Shown here: one piece after another, positions 7,352-14,321 of the stretch
Layout of the letters: every line of letters begins with the position of its first letter
How positions within the stretch are numbered: the stretch's first letter is position 1
DNA from: Bacillus cabrialesii
GTDB lineage: Bacteria > Bacillota > Bacilli > Bacillales > Bacillaceae
Direction: 5' to 3'
Length of the DNA stretch: 64,000 nt
Assembly: GCF_004124315.2 (NCBI RefSeq)
Contig: NZ_CP096889.1
Coordinates: forward strand, 3,641,001 to 3,705,000
Position numbers and translations under genes: made by a program
The notes under the pieces: model-generated
Database searches by the model: none
What the model saw: only the letters and a program-made list of their open reading frames with translations
What the model was told of the DNA's origin: nothing

Positions 7352-8133
7352 CTGCAGTCCCAGTTGTACAGAACGTTTGAAAAGTCTTTTTTCCTTAAAT
7401 CGTCAGGTGTGATGAAAAAATTGGCGATGCCGACGTCTCCCCACATTGAATCGATATCATCGTCTGAATCAATTTGTAAAAGCATGATGGTGTGTTCTTT
7501 ATACGCATATTCCCGCGGATCATGCTGGGGAAAAGAAGCGTATCCGCCGATTTTATGGCCGAAGCCGTTTTCAGCCAATTCATTATAAATGTCTTCTTCA
7601 TCCTCGCCGAACTGATCAAAGAATTCCATTGTTTCCATGCCCGTATATTGCTCAAATTGAAAATCTGTAGGCAGCACCCATTCCGCAGATTTCACAGGCT
7701 CGACTGCTGCTTCTGATAAAATTGGAAAATCACATTCGTCTGTTGCGATAAATGAAAAATCAGAAACAAGCTCGTCTTCGTTTTCTATGATATTGTCAAA
7801 ATAGATCACTCTGAAATTCTTTTGTTCACATTGATCGTCGAAATTCAATCCATAGACGTCATCATGAACAGAAATGTAGAACTGGAGGATACCCGAAGAA
7901 GGATAGCCGTCAAGCTGGGGAATTTGCGAGAAATTAATCTGCGCCAGAAGCTTCATTGGCTGTCCATTTTCGTCAGTCGGATATGTTTCATGCTTGGGAA
8001 AATAGGGATCACCGGCAATTTTGCTGTCATATCGTCCTGTTTTCCCTTTTCGGACATTCAATTTCACGTATTCTTTCGCTGATTTCTCCAGCAAGTCGCA
8101 GTACGGTCTCATTTTTTCTGGCAGGTGATTCAT
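7348..8133 (-). CDS. ywqG: DUF1963-family protein YwqG
   Basis: The 261-residue soluble protein matches the YwqG/DUF1963 family. Characteristic parts are the [28 protein letters not shown] block, the [13 protein letters not shown] strand and the C-terminal [11 protein letters not shown]...[44 protein letters not shown] fold in pieces. No catalytic motif is recognised and no role is established. A GAGAGTC-type ribosome-binding site precedes the ATG. It stands alone between the LXG operon and the tyrosine-kinase module; its start faces ywqF's terminator. Confidence 0.85.
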   Translation of the reverse strand: [261 protein letters not shown]

Positions 8134-8304
8134 CAGATGACTCTCCTTTTCCGCATCTCCAATTGTTTTTTGGAAAATTTTATTTTCTGGTTTTCTTCGT
8201 TTCTTCTAATGTTTTCAAACGATTGTTTAAGAAGCCCTAATTCTGTATACTCTTATAAACAATAGTTAAATAGTAGCAAATGTATTCAGCCTCCCGCAAT
8301 AGAC

Positions 8305-8337
8305 GAAAAAAAGACTGGCGCGCAGCCAGTCTTTCTT
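8305..8337 (-). terminator. Terminator of ywqF
   Basis: AAAGACTGGC and GCCAGTCTTT pair around a GCGCA loop, with a T run on the minus strand, directly after the ywqF stop. Confidence 0.9.
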
Positions 8338-8343
8338 TTATAT

Positions 8344-9666
8344 CTAATGAATTGCACCAGACGGAACAACCGCCTTCCGTCCCACGGAATAATACTCCAC
8401 TCCTGCCGCGGACGCTTCATCCAATGTGTAGCAGTTTCTGCCATCAAATATGAGCGGCGTTTCCATCAAGTTTTGATAGGCCGCTAACGGAAATTGTTTA
8501 ATGTCCGGCCAGTCGGTTAAAATCATGACGGCGTCAGACCCTTTGACAGCTTCCTCAATCGTCTCTTTATATTCAACAGCTTCTGGCAGAACATGCTTCG
8601 CATGGTCGGCGGCAATGGGATCGTAGGCTCTAATATGGGCGTCGAGCGCAGCGAGACGGTCCGCAATGACAATCGACGGCGCTTCCCTCATATCATCCGT
8701 ATTCGGTTTAAATGACAGCCCTAAAAGAGCAACCGTTTTTCCCGTCACCCCGCCGAGCCTGTTCAGCGCTTTATCAACCAGCATCGCCTGCTGATTGTTG
8801 TTGACCTTGATGACCGATTTCAGCAGTTCAAAATCATGCTCGACATTGCCGGCAATTTGCACGAGGGCGTTTGTGTCCTTCGGAAAACAAGAGCCGCCGT
8901 AGCCTATGCCCGCTTTTAAAAACTGGCTCCCGATCCGCTTATCCTGCCCCATGCCGTACGCGACTGCTTCAATATCGGCTCCGACCTTTTCACATATATT
9001 CGATATTTCATTTATAAAACTGATCTTAGTGGCCAGAAAAGCATTCGAGGCATATTTGATCATCTCGGCGCTTCTGATATCCGTTTGATAAATCGGGATT
9101 TGAAACGGGCTGAAAAGCGCCTCAAGCGTCTTGGCTGTTTTCTGATCCGCTGTTCCGATCACGATCCTGTCACCATGAAACGTGTCATAGATCGCCGACC
9201 CTTCACGTAAAAATTCCGGATTGGATGCGACCGAAATACTGACAGGCTCCGCTAGATGTTCAGTGATCAGTCCAGCAATCAAATCGTTTGTCCCGACGGG
9301 CACTGTGCTTTTCGTTACCACGATGGCATCCCTTTTGACATGGCGGGCGATGCGTTTGGCCGCATCTGTAATATGCGCCAGATTCGCGTGCCCGTCGCTT
9401 TTCTGAGGTGTGCCGACCGCTATAAAAATAATGTCTGCCTGTGCCAAGCCTTTCTCATAGCTCGTTTCAAAGTTCAGCCGTCCATCAGCTGTATTTTTTC
9501 TCATCAGCTCTTCAAGACCCGGTTCAAATATGGGGGAAATGCCCTTTTTCATCTCATCAATCTTGTGAGCGTCAATATCAATGCAGGTTACATGATGTTC
9601 AATCTCAGAAAGAGAAACACCTGTCACAAGACCGACATAGCCTGTTCCGATGACTGTTATATTCAT
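8344..9666 (-). CDS. ywqF: UDP-glucose 6-dehydrogenase
   Basis: The 440-residue enzyme oxidises UDP-glucose to UDP-glucuronate with NAD+. The N-terminal Rossmann motif GTGYVGLVTG is at residues 7-16, the catalytic Cys lies in GYGGSCFPKD near residue 258, and the C-terminal UDP-binding domain carries LLGLSFKPNTDDMREAPS. I chose MNITVIGTGYVG at 9666 (preceded by GGAGGG); a 45-codon upstream extension is not family-like. In B. subtilis YwqF is activated by PtkA-dependent tyrosine phosphorylation, which fits its place just after ptpZ. Product feeds acidic polysaccharides such as teichuronic acid. Confidence 0.93.
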   Translation of the reverse strand: MNITVIGTGYVGLVTGVSLSEIEHHVTCIDIDAHKIDEMKKGISPIFEPGLEELMRKNTADGRLNFETSYEKGLAQADIIFIAVGTPQKSDGHANLAHITDAAKRIARHVKRDAIVVTKSTVPVGTNDLIAGLITEHLAEPVSISVASNPEFLREGSAIYDTFHGDRIVIGTADQKTAKTLEALFSPFQIPIYQTDIRSAEMIKYASNAFLATKISFINEISNICEKVGADIEAVAYGMGQDKRIGSQFLKAGIGYGGSCFPKDTNALVQIAGNVEHDFELLKSVIKVNNNQQAMLVDKALNRLGGVTGKTVALLGLSFKPNTDDMREAPSIVIADRLAALDAHIRAYDPIAADHAKHVLPEAVEYKETIEEAVKGSDAVMILTDWPDIKQFPLAAYQNLMETPLIFDGRNCYTLDEASAAGVEYYSVGRKAVVPSGAIH

Positions 9667-9861
9667 TGTTTCCCTCCAACAGTTAAATTGCTGCATTGCA
9701 GCTTTCATATTATCGTATGAGAACATCCTATCATGAATGCGGATGATCTCCCGCGTAGCCTGTCGGGTACAGCCTGTACAGATTTCTGAAATGTGATTCA
9801 ATCATACAATATACTATTATATCGCTCTCATAAAGAAAGTGGTGAAATGAGAACCGGCTGT

Positions 9862-10626
9862 TTAAAAGAACCCAAATAATTTTCTTCTTTTGAGCGGCTG
9901 CGGAGGCTGTCTAAAGATCGTCTGGTTTTGCAGGAGAAGCTCGGCGTTTTCCGTCAGCATATAAGGTAAATCCGTTCCGAATTCTTTCTCAAGAACAGAA
10001 AGGGCCTCTTGAGTGTGAAAATTTCTCGTTTTCAGGTTATGGGCATCTGAGGCTACGAAATGAATCAAATTGGCTTCAGCCAGCCGGAGAGAAAATGCTT
10101 TCATCTGTTTTCCGAAAGTCCCCGCAAGACTTCCAGCAGTAATCTGAGTTGCCGCACCTTTTTCCACAAGATGATACAGCAAGGACGGGTTTTCGCGTAT
10201 TTCCCTGTTGCGTTCAGGATGGGCAATAACCGGTATATATCCTTTCAGCTGCAAATCATAAAAAAGCGGCTCCGCATATCGGGGAACCTGATCAAACGGA
10301 AATTCAATCAGGATGTATTTCGTATCATTCAGCGAGAGCAGCTGCTGTTCAGAAAGGTCCCGTTCCAAGTCGCCGTAGATTCTGATTTCCTGACCCGGAA
10401 GCACGGTTAACGGGATGTTTTCTTTAATTAAACGTTTGTTTAACTGATCTGCCGCTTCTCTGACTGGGCCCGGCTCGTTTTCATACACACCGTTCTTATG
10501 ATGTGGTGTTGCAATAATTGTCCGGATTCCCTGACGGACAGCGGCTCTTGCCATTTCTATACTGTCGGCAGAATCGCTTGCCCCGTCATCCATCGCCGGA
10601 AGAATGTGACAGTGAATATCTATCAT
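9862..10626 (-). CDS. ptpZ: PHP-family protein-tyrosine phosphatase PtpZ (YwqE)
   Basis: The 254-residue metal-dependent phosphatase has the PHP metal motifs MIDIHCHILPAMDDGA at the N terminus, the ATPHH motif near residue 40, HPERNREI near residue 137 and ASDAHN near residue 195. It belongs to the CpsB/YwqE family that dephosphorylates bacterial tyrosine kinases and their targets. It follows ptkA by 49 bases, with a hairpin between them, and precedes ywqF. Counteraction of PtkA, SSB and UDP-glucose dehydrogenase phosphorylation is known for the B. subtilis protein. Confidence 0.93.
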   Translation of the reverse strand: MIDIHCHILPAMDDGASDSADSIEMARAAVRQGIRTIIATPHHKNGVYENEPGPVREAADQLNKRLIKENIPLTVLPGQEIRIYGDLERDLSEQQLLSLNDTKYILIEFPFDQVPRYAEPLFYDLQLKGYIPVIAHPERNREIRENPSLLYHLVEKGAATQITAGSLAGTFGKQMKAFSLRLAEANLIHFVASDAHNLKTRNFHTQEALSVLEKEFGTDLPYMLTENAELLLQNQTIFRQPPQPLKRRKLFGFF

Positions 10627-10648
10627 GTCTTAGCCTCCCTTTTTTCGC

Positions 10649-10686
10649 AAAAATAAATAACGGGCAAGATGCACGTTATTTATTTT
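10649..10686 (-). repeat. 12-bp inverted repeat between ptkA and ptpZ
   Basis: AAATAAATAACG at 10651-10662 and CGTTATTTATTT at 10674-10685 form a perfect 12-bp stem with an 11-base loop, overlapping the ptkA stop codon at 10676-10678. On the minus strand it is followed by a few T residues, so it might be a weak attenuating terminator or an RNA-stability element within the operon. Confidence 0.45.
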
Positions 10687-11392
10687 GTATGAAATTGTCC
10701 TTGTTTCCGTAGTATCCGTATTCAGAGTGCTTCGAGAGCTTTTTGCCGTTCATAATCGCCCCAAGGAGCTTGCTATTGCACGATTCAAGCGCCTCTTTCG
10801 CTTTTGCGGCTTGTTCTTTTTCTGTTTTCCCGCTTGAAATAACCAAAACAGAACCGTCTGCCACGCTGCCTAAAATCTGCGCGTCCGCTACGGCCAGAAT
10901 AGGCGGCGTATCAAAAATGACCATCTCGTATGCCGTCTTCTGCTTGAAAAAAAAAACCTTCATCCGCTTCGAGGAGAGAAGCTCAGCCGGATTCGGCGGG
11001 ATCGGGCCGCTCGTCAGCACGTCAAGATGTTTTTCATTCGAGGCTTGTACAGCCTGCTTCAGTGAGCGTTTCTTTAATAAAACAGATGTTAAGCCAGCCA
11101 TATTTTCAAGATGAAAGGCCGTATGTACGGTTGGTTTTCGCAAATCAGCATCAATCAAGAGCACTTTCTTTCCCTGCTGTGCAAATACGACAGCCAAATT
11201 GGCGGCCGTCGTTGATTTTCCTTCTCCGGGACAGGCCGATGTGATCATCACAGATTGCATCTTGCGGTCCACCGAAGCAAATTCTATATTCGTACGAATC
11301 GTCCGATATTGTTCAGAGTTCAAGGATTTCGGCTCTGTCATCGCAATGACATTCCTGCGCATCCAAGGGTCTCTGCTTTTTCTAAACGCCAA
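10676..11392 (-). CDS. ptkA: Bacterial tyrosine kinase PtkA (YwqD), with an adapter-derived 11-residue replacement
   Basis: The 238-residue BY-kinase carries Walker A ACPGEGKST (Lys59), Walker A' LLIDADLRKP (Asp81, Asp83), Walker B VIFDTPP near residue 158 and the C-terminal tyrosine cluster SEYGYYG. It autophosphorylates and phosphorylates SSB, YwqF and others when activated by TkmA. The TTG at 11392 has a GGGGAGTGG ribosome-binding site and overlaps tkmA by 11 bases. Residues 146-156 (VFFFKQKTAYE) are not family sequence: the underlying bases 10923-10956 match the Illumina P7 adapter plus poly-A. The 168 protein has ELAYEACAAFD there, the same length, so the true gene is probably normal. 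Confidence 0.9.
   Translation of the reverse strand: MAFRKSRDPWMRRNVIAMTEPKSLNSEQYRTIRTNIEFASVDRKMQSVMITSACPGEGKSTTAANLAVVFAQQGKKVLLIDADLRKPTVHTAFHLENMAGLTSVLLKKRSLKQAVQASNEKHLDVLTSGPIPPNPAELLSSKRMKVFFFKQKTAYEMVIFDTPPILAVADAQILGSVADGSVLVISSGKTEKEQAAKAKEALESCNSKLLGAIMNGKKLSKHSEYGYYGNKDNFIQNK
10923..10956. other. Illumina P7 adapter plus poly-A embedded in ptkA (assembly artefact)
   Basis: Bases 10923-10946 are identical to the 24-base reverse complement of the Illumina P7 flow-cell primer (it begins ATCTCGTATGCC and ends GTCTTCTGCTTG), followed by ten A residues at 10947-10956, as seen when reads run through the adapter. The segment replaces about 33 native bases without changing the frame, which hid it from frameshift checks. 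Confidence 0.95.
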
Positions 11393-12128
11393 AATGTCCA
11401 CTCCCCGCTTTTTCAGATTGGATACCTTGTAAGCTCTTTCCTGCTTTCTGCTCATTCGCTATCGTGGAAACCGTCCCTAAAACCGGGATGTCCAGCAAGG
11501 ATTCGAGCTGCTCTTCCGATTTGATCGTATTATCCAAATGCTCAAGCAAGAAGGCCAGTCCGATGCTTCCCGCCAATCCGGCCGCAAACGCGATGGCGAT
11601 GTTAAGGAGCGGCTTTGGCGATACAGGTGACGGATGTTCTGATACCTCGGCTTTAGACAGAATGCTGACATTGTCAACATTCATAATGGATGTGATTTTG
11701 TCTTGAAAGACCGATGCGATGGTATTGGCAATACGAGCCGCTGTTTCCGCGTTTTCATCCCTGACTGATATGTTGACCACTTGGGAGTCCTGTTCGCTGG
11801 ATACGGTAATTTTGTCATTCAGCTCCTGCGATGTCATCGACAGGCCCATTTCTTTAATGACTTCGTCTAAGATGGCGGGGCTCTTAATGATGACGTTGTA
11901 CGTATTGATTAACTGAAGATTGGTTTGGACATCGTTAAATTGGACTTCTTTTCTGTCGTTTTTTGATTGATTGACCAGAATCTGAGTTGAATTTTCGTAG
12001 GTGGGTGTAAGTGCGAAGAAACTGATAAGTCCGCCGGCAGCAGTGGCAGCTGCGGTTACAATCATAATCAAAAGCATGCGTTTTGTTAACGTTGATAATA
12101 TCTCTTTTAAGCTAGTAGATTCTCCCAT
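11382..12128 (-). CDS. tkmA: Transmembrane modulator of PtkA, Wzz/CapA family (TkmA, YwqC)
   Basis: The 248-residue membrane protein has an N-terminal transmembrane helix (about residues 20-40, MLLIMIVTAAATAAGGLISFFAL), a Wzz-type extracellular domain, and a second helix near residues 175-195 (LLNIAIAFAAGLAGSIGLAFLL) after a PSPVSPKP proline segment typical of polysaccharide co-polymerases. Its C-terminal cytoplasmic tail activates PtkA. The ATG at 12128 has a TTTGGAGGT ribosome-binding site. It is the first gene of tkmA-ptkA-ptpZ-ywqF, overlapping ptkA by 11 bases. Confidence 0.93.
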   Translation of the reverse strand: MGESTSLKEILSTLTKRMLLIMIVTAAATAAGGLISFFALTPTYENSTQILVNQSKNDRKEVQFNDVQTNLQLINTYNVIIKSPAILDEVIKEMGLSMTSQELNDKITVSSEQDSQVVNISVRDENAETAARIANTIASVFQDKITSIMNVDNVSILSKAEVSEHPSPVSPKPLLNIAIAFAAGLAGSIGLAFLLEHLDNTIKSEEQLESLLDIPVLGTVSTIANEQKAGKSLQGIQSEKAGSGHFGV

Positions 12129-12330
12129 GATACCTCCAAATCTCTTATAACATCCTTTTCCATTTACGATTATACAACGTAGAAACCGCATTTCTCCAGC
12201 TTTTCTCGTGACATTATCCGACATTTTTTTTACAAACCCCCGCGGTGTGATACTATATGTAAGCGCTACATTTACTGTCTTAACACAGCTGCCTCTTTTT
12301 CTCCTATTCAGGCAGTCACGTCATCTCACA

Positions 12331-12366
12331 TAAAAAAAATCCCGCAAAAGGCGTGCGGGATTTTTA
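12331..12366. terminator. Terminator of the 47-residue ORF, bidirectional in form
   Basis: AAAAATCCCGC and GCGGGATTTTT pair around an AAAAGGCGT loop, flanked by A and T runs on both sides, immediately after the stop at 12364. Confidence 0.85.
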
Positions 12367-12507
12367 TGTTGCATATCCATTTTTAATATGAGAAATCAAA
12401 TTTTCAAGCATTTCCTTCGTCGTCATCTCAGATGACCGCTCACCAATTTCATGTGCATGCATCAAAATTTTCAGAAATTCCTCTTGATTCAATTTCTTTT
12501 CACTCAT
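12364..12507 (-). CDS. Small conserved-looking protein, 47 residues
   Basis: The ATG at 12507 opens a 47-codon frame beginning MSEKKLNQEEFLKILMHAHE and ending HIKNGYAT, followed at once by a strong terminator. A GAAAGGAAC ribosome-binding site precedes it. The protein is acidic, helical and without membrane segment; I do not recognise a family. The combination of ribosome-binding site, good codon use and dedicated terminator supports a real gene, standing between tkmA and the divergent ywqB. Confidence 0.7.
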   Translation of the reverse strand: MSEKKLNQEEFLKILMHAHEIGERSSEMTTKEMLENLISHIKNGYAT

Positions 12508-12710
12508 CTTTTTGTTCCTTTCAGCTTCCATTAAGTTGAAAACACGATTATTATATGATGCCGGTTATCAATTTGCAATCTCTAATACATCATTCGACAC
12601 ATCCCATTTTTTATGTCCTTTTTTAGGAAAAACTTTTTCAGGCGGATGTGTTGCGATATAATAGAGAAATTGGATCTTTTTATTACGTGACTCGGTTAGG
12701 AGCGATAATC

Positions 12711-14321
12711 ATGCTTCAGAATATGATTTCCAAAGACGATGTGCTGGCATCTGCTGAACAGTTGAAAGAACTTCTTCCTTACAATGAGGAAAATGTTCAG
12801 CTGATCAAAAAAGCCCTTATTTTATATCGGCAGGATTCAGTCTATCGTTTACAAGCAGTGAGTCCGACGGAAGTTACGGCTTACGTGCAGGATGTTGTGC
12901 CTGTGCGGGTCACATTGAACTTGTTTGTCATAGTCAAAAGCGGCTGTTCGTGTCCGTCCGGAAGAATCTGCCGCCATATGCTGGCTGTTTTTTTATATGT
13001 ATATGCAATGTTCGAGCGAGTGGGTACTTTTACAGAGTATTGGCTGGAAAGGGAAAAGCTTGAGGAAAGCAAAGAGCTCGTCCGCCGCCAATTCCAGGAA
13101 AAAGTGCTGCCTAATGAAGAATCGCTTTCAAGCTGGCTCGCTTTTTTTGATGCAGAGTTTTCTCTCTGGCAGGCGCGCACGCCGGAAGGCAGCCAAAACA
13201 TGCAGGGCCTCTATTACGGCTACCTGTCCGCTTTAAAAAAACACACGCCGAACAAGCCGGAGCTGAAAAGCCTGTACCAGATTCATTCCGCGGTTGCGGT
13301 TTGGCTTCGCATGTTCACATTGATTGAAGCGGGCAAGCTGAACCCCGAGCAAGACTTTTATTCCCTCAATCCGTATGTTGAACAGCTGATGGATACAATC
13401 TACAGCTCTATTGATAAATTGAAAACATACGCGCTGTCTTTTGCGCTTGATCCATTTTTGGAAAAAACACCGGATGTTATCCGGCAGTTGCTGTTGAAAG
13501 AGGATCTTTTTCAATATGAACGGATCCGCATCTTCGGTGAGATTTGGAGCGCGCTGCTGTCGCGGCCAAAATGGGTGGCGCGCGAACGAGAGATACTAAA
13601 AAAAGAAGCCGGACGGCGTTTTTCTCCAGAATTGCAATTCGGCCGTCTGCATTTGGAATTCCTGCAGAAAAATGATGACGTTATTTTTGCGGAAGCTGAT
13701 CAATTCCCGCCGGAAGCGCTGCCGTATACGTTTCAGTGGCTGAGTGAAATCACTGCCAAGAAGGATTGGAAACGGCTGAAAACATGGTATCAGCGGATTG
13801 AACCGATTGCGATGGGTTATGCGAAGCTGGATAAGCCGTTTAAAGAGATTCGCGACGTGATCGGAGAGCTGTTCCTGCTGCTGAATGCCTATGTGAAGCA
13901 AACCAATGACCAAGCACTGTTTGAACGCTATGCCGCGGGCTGTCTGCCGTATACGTTCACAGAATACAGCCATCATTTATATGAGAAAAAACGATATGCC
14001 GAGTGGATCGAGATTCACAGCCTTGTCGGCTTCTCCATCTATGAAATGGATAAAATGATGGTGAAGGAAATTGCAGCGAGCGACCCTGAAGCGCTTATCC
14101 CTGCATACCACAGAGAAGTGGCCTTTTTCATCGACCAGAAGAACCGCAGCTCGTACAAGGAAGCCGCCCGATATTTGAAAAAACTGCGCACCCTGTACAG
14201 AAAAGCGAAGAAACTGAAGGTGTGGGAGCGGTATATTCAGCAGCTGAGCTCGCATTATAAGCGCCTGCGCGCACTTCAAGAAGAACTGCAGAAAGGAAAG
14301 TTGATTGATGGCGAGTCTTAA
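12711..14321 (+). CDS. ywqB: SWIM zinc-finger protein YwqB
   Basis: The 536-residue protein contains a SWIM zinc-binding motif, CSCPSGRICRHMLAV (CxCx-n-CxH), near residues 78-92, followed by a long helical region without recognised motifs. The ATG at 12711 follows an AGGAG ribosome-binding site; an earlier in-frame ATG at 12648 lacks one. SWIM proteins of this type are commonly encoded next to a Snf2-family helicase, here ywqA, whose start overlaps the ywqB end by 14 bases. A joint role in DNA handling is inferred. Confidence 0.9.
   Translation: MLQNMISKDDVLASAEQLKELLPYNEENVQLIKKALILYRQDSVYRLQAVSPTEVTAYVQDVVPVRVTLNLFVIVKSGCSCPSGRICRHMLAVFLYVYAMFERVGTFTEYWLEREKLEESKELVRRQFQEKVLPNEESLSSWLAFFDAEFSLWQARTPEGSQNMQGLYYGYLSALKKHTPNKPELKSLYQIHSAVAVWLRMFTLIEAGKLNPEQDFYSLNPYVEQLMDTIYSSIDKLKTYALSFALDPFLEKTPDVIRQLLLKEDLFQYERIRIFGEIWSALLSRPKWVAREREILKKEAGRRFSPELQFGRLHLEFLQKNDDVIFAEADQFPPEALPYTFQWLSEITAKKDWKRLKTWYQRIEPIAMGYAKLDKPFKEIRDVIGELFLLLNAYVKQTNDQALFERYAAGCLPYTFTEYSHHLYEKKRYAEWIEIHSLVGFSIYEMDKMMVKEIAASDPEALIPAYHREVAFFIDQKNRSSYKEAARYLKKLRTLYRKAKKLKVWERYIQQLSSHYKRLRALQEELQKGKLIDGES

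Noticed and set aside
11509..11520. GCTCTTCCGAT-like string in tkmA, resembling part of another Illumina adapter
   Set aside because: Only about 11 bases match, it lies in normal coding sequence (SEEQLES) of the family, and there is no poly-A or break in similarity.
12258..12270. TGTAAGCGCTACA upstream of tkmA, similar to a CcpA cre site
   Set aside because: It is one base shorter than the 14-bp cre consensus and no promoter could be placed next to it with confidence.
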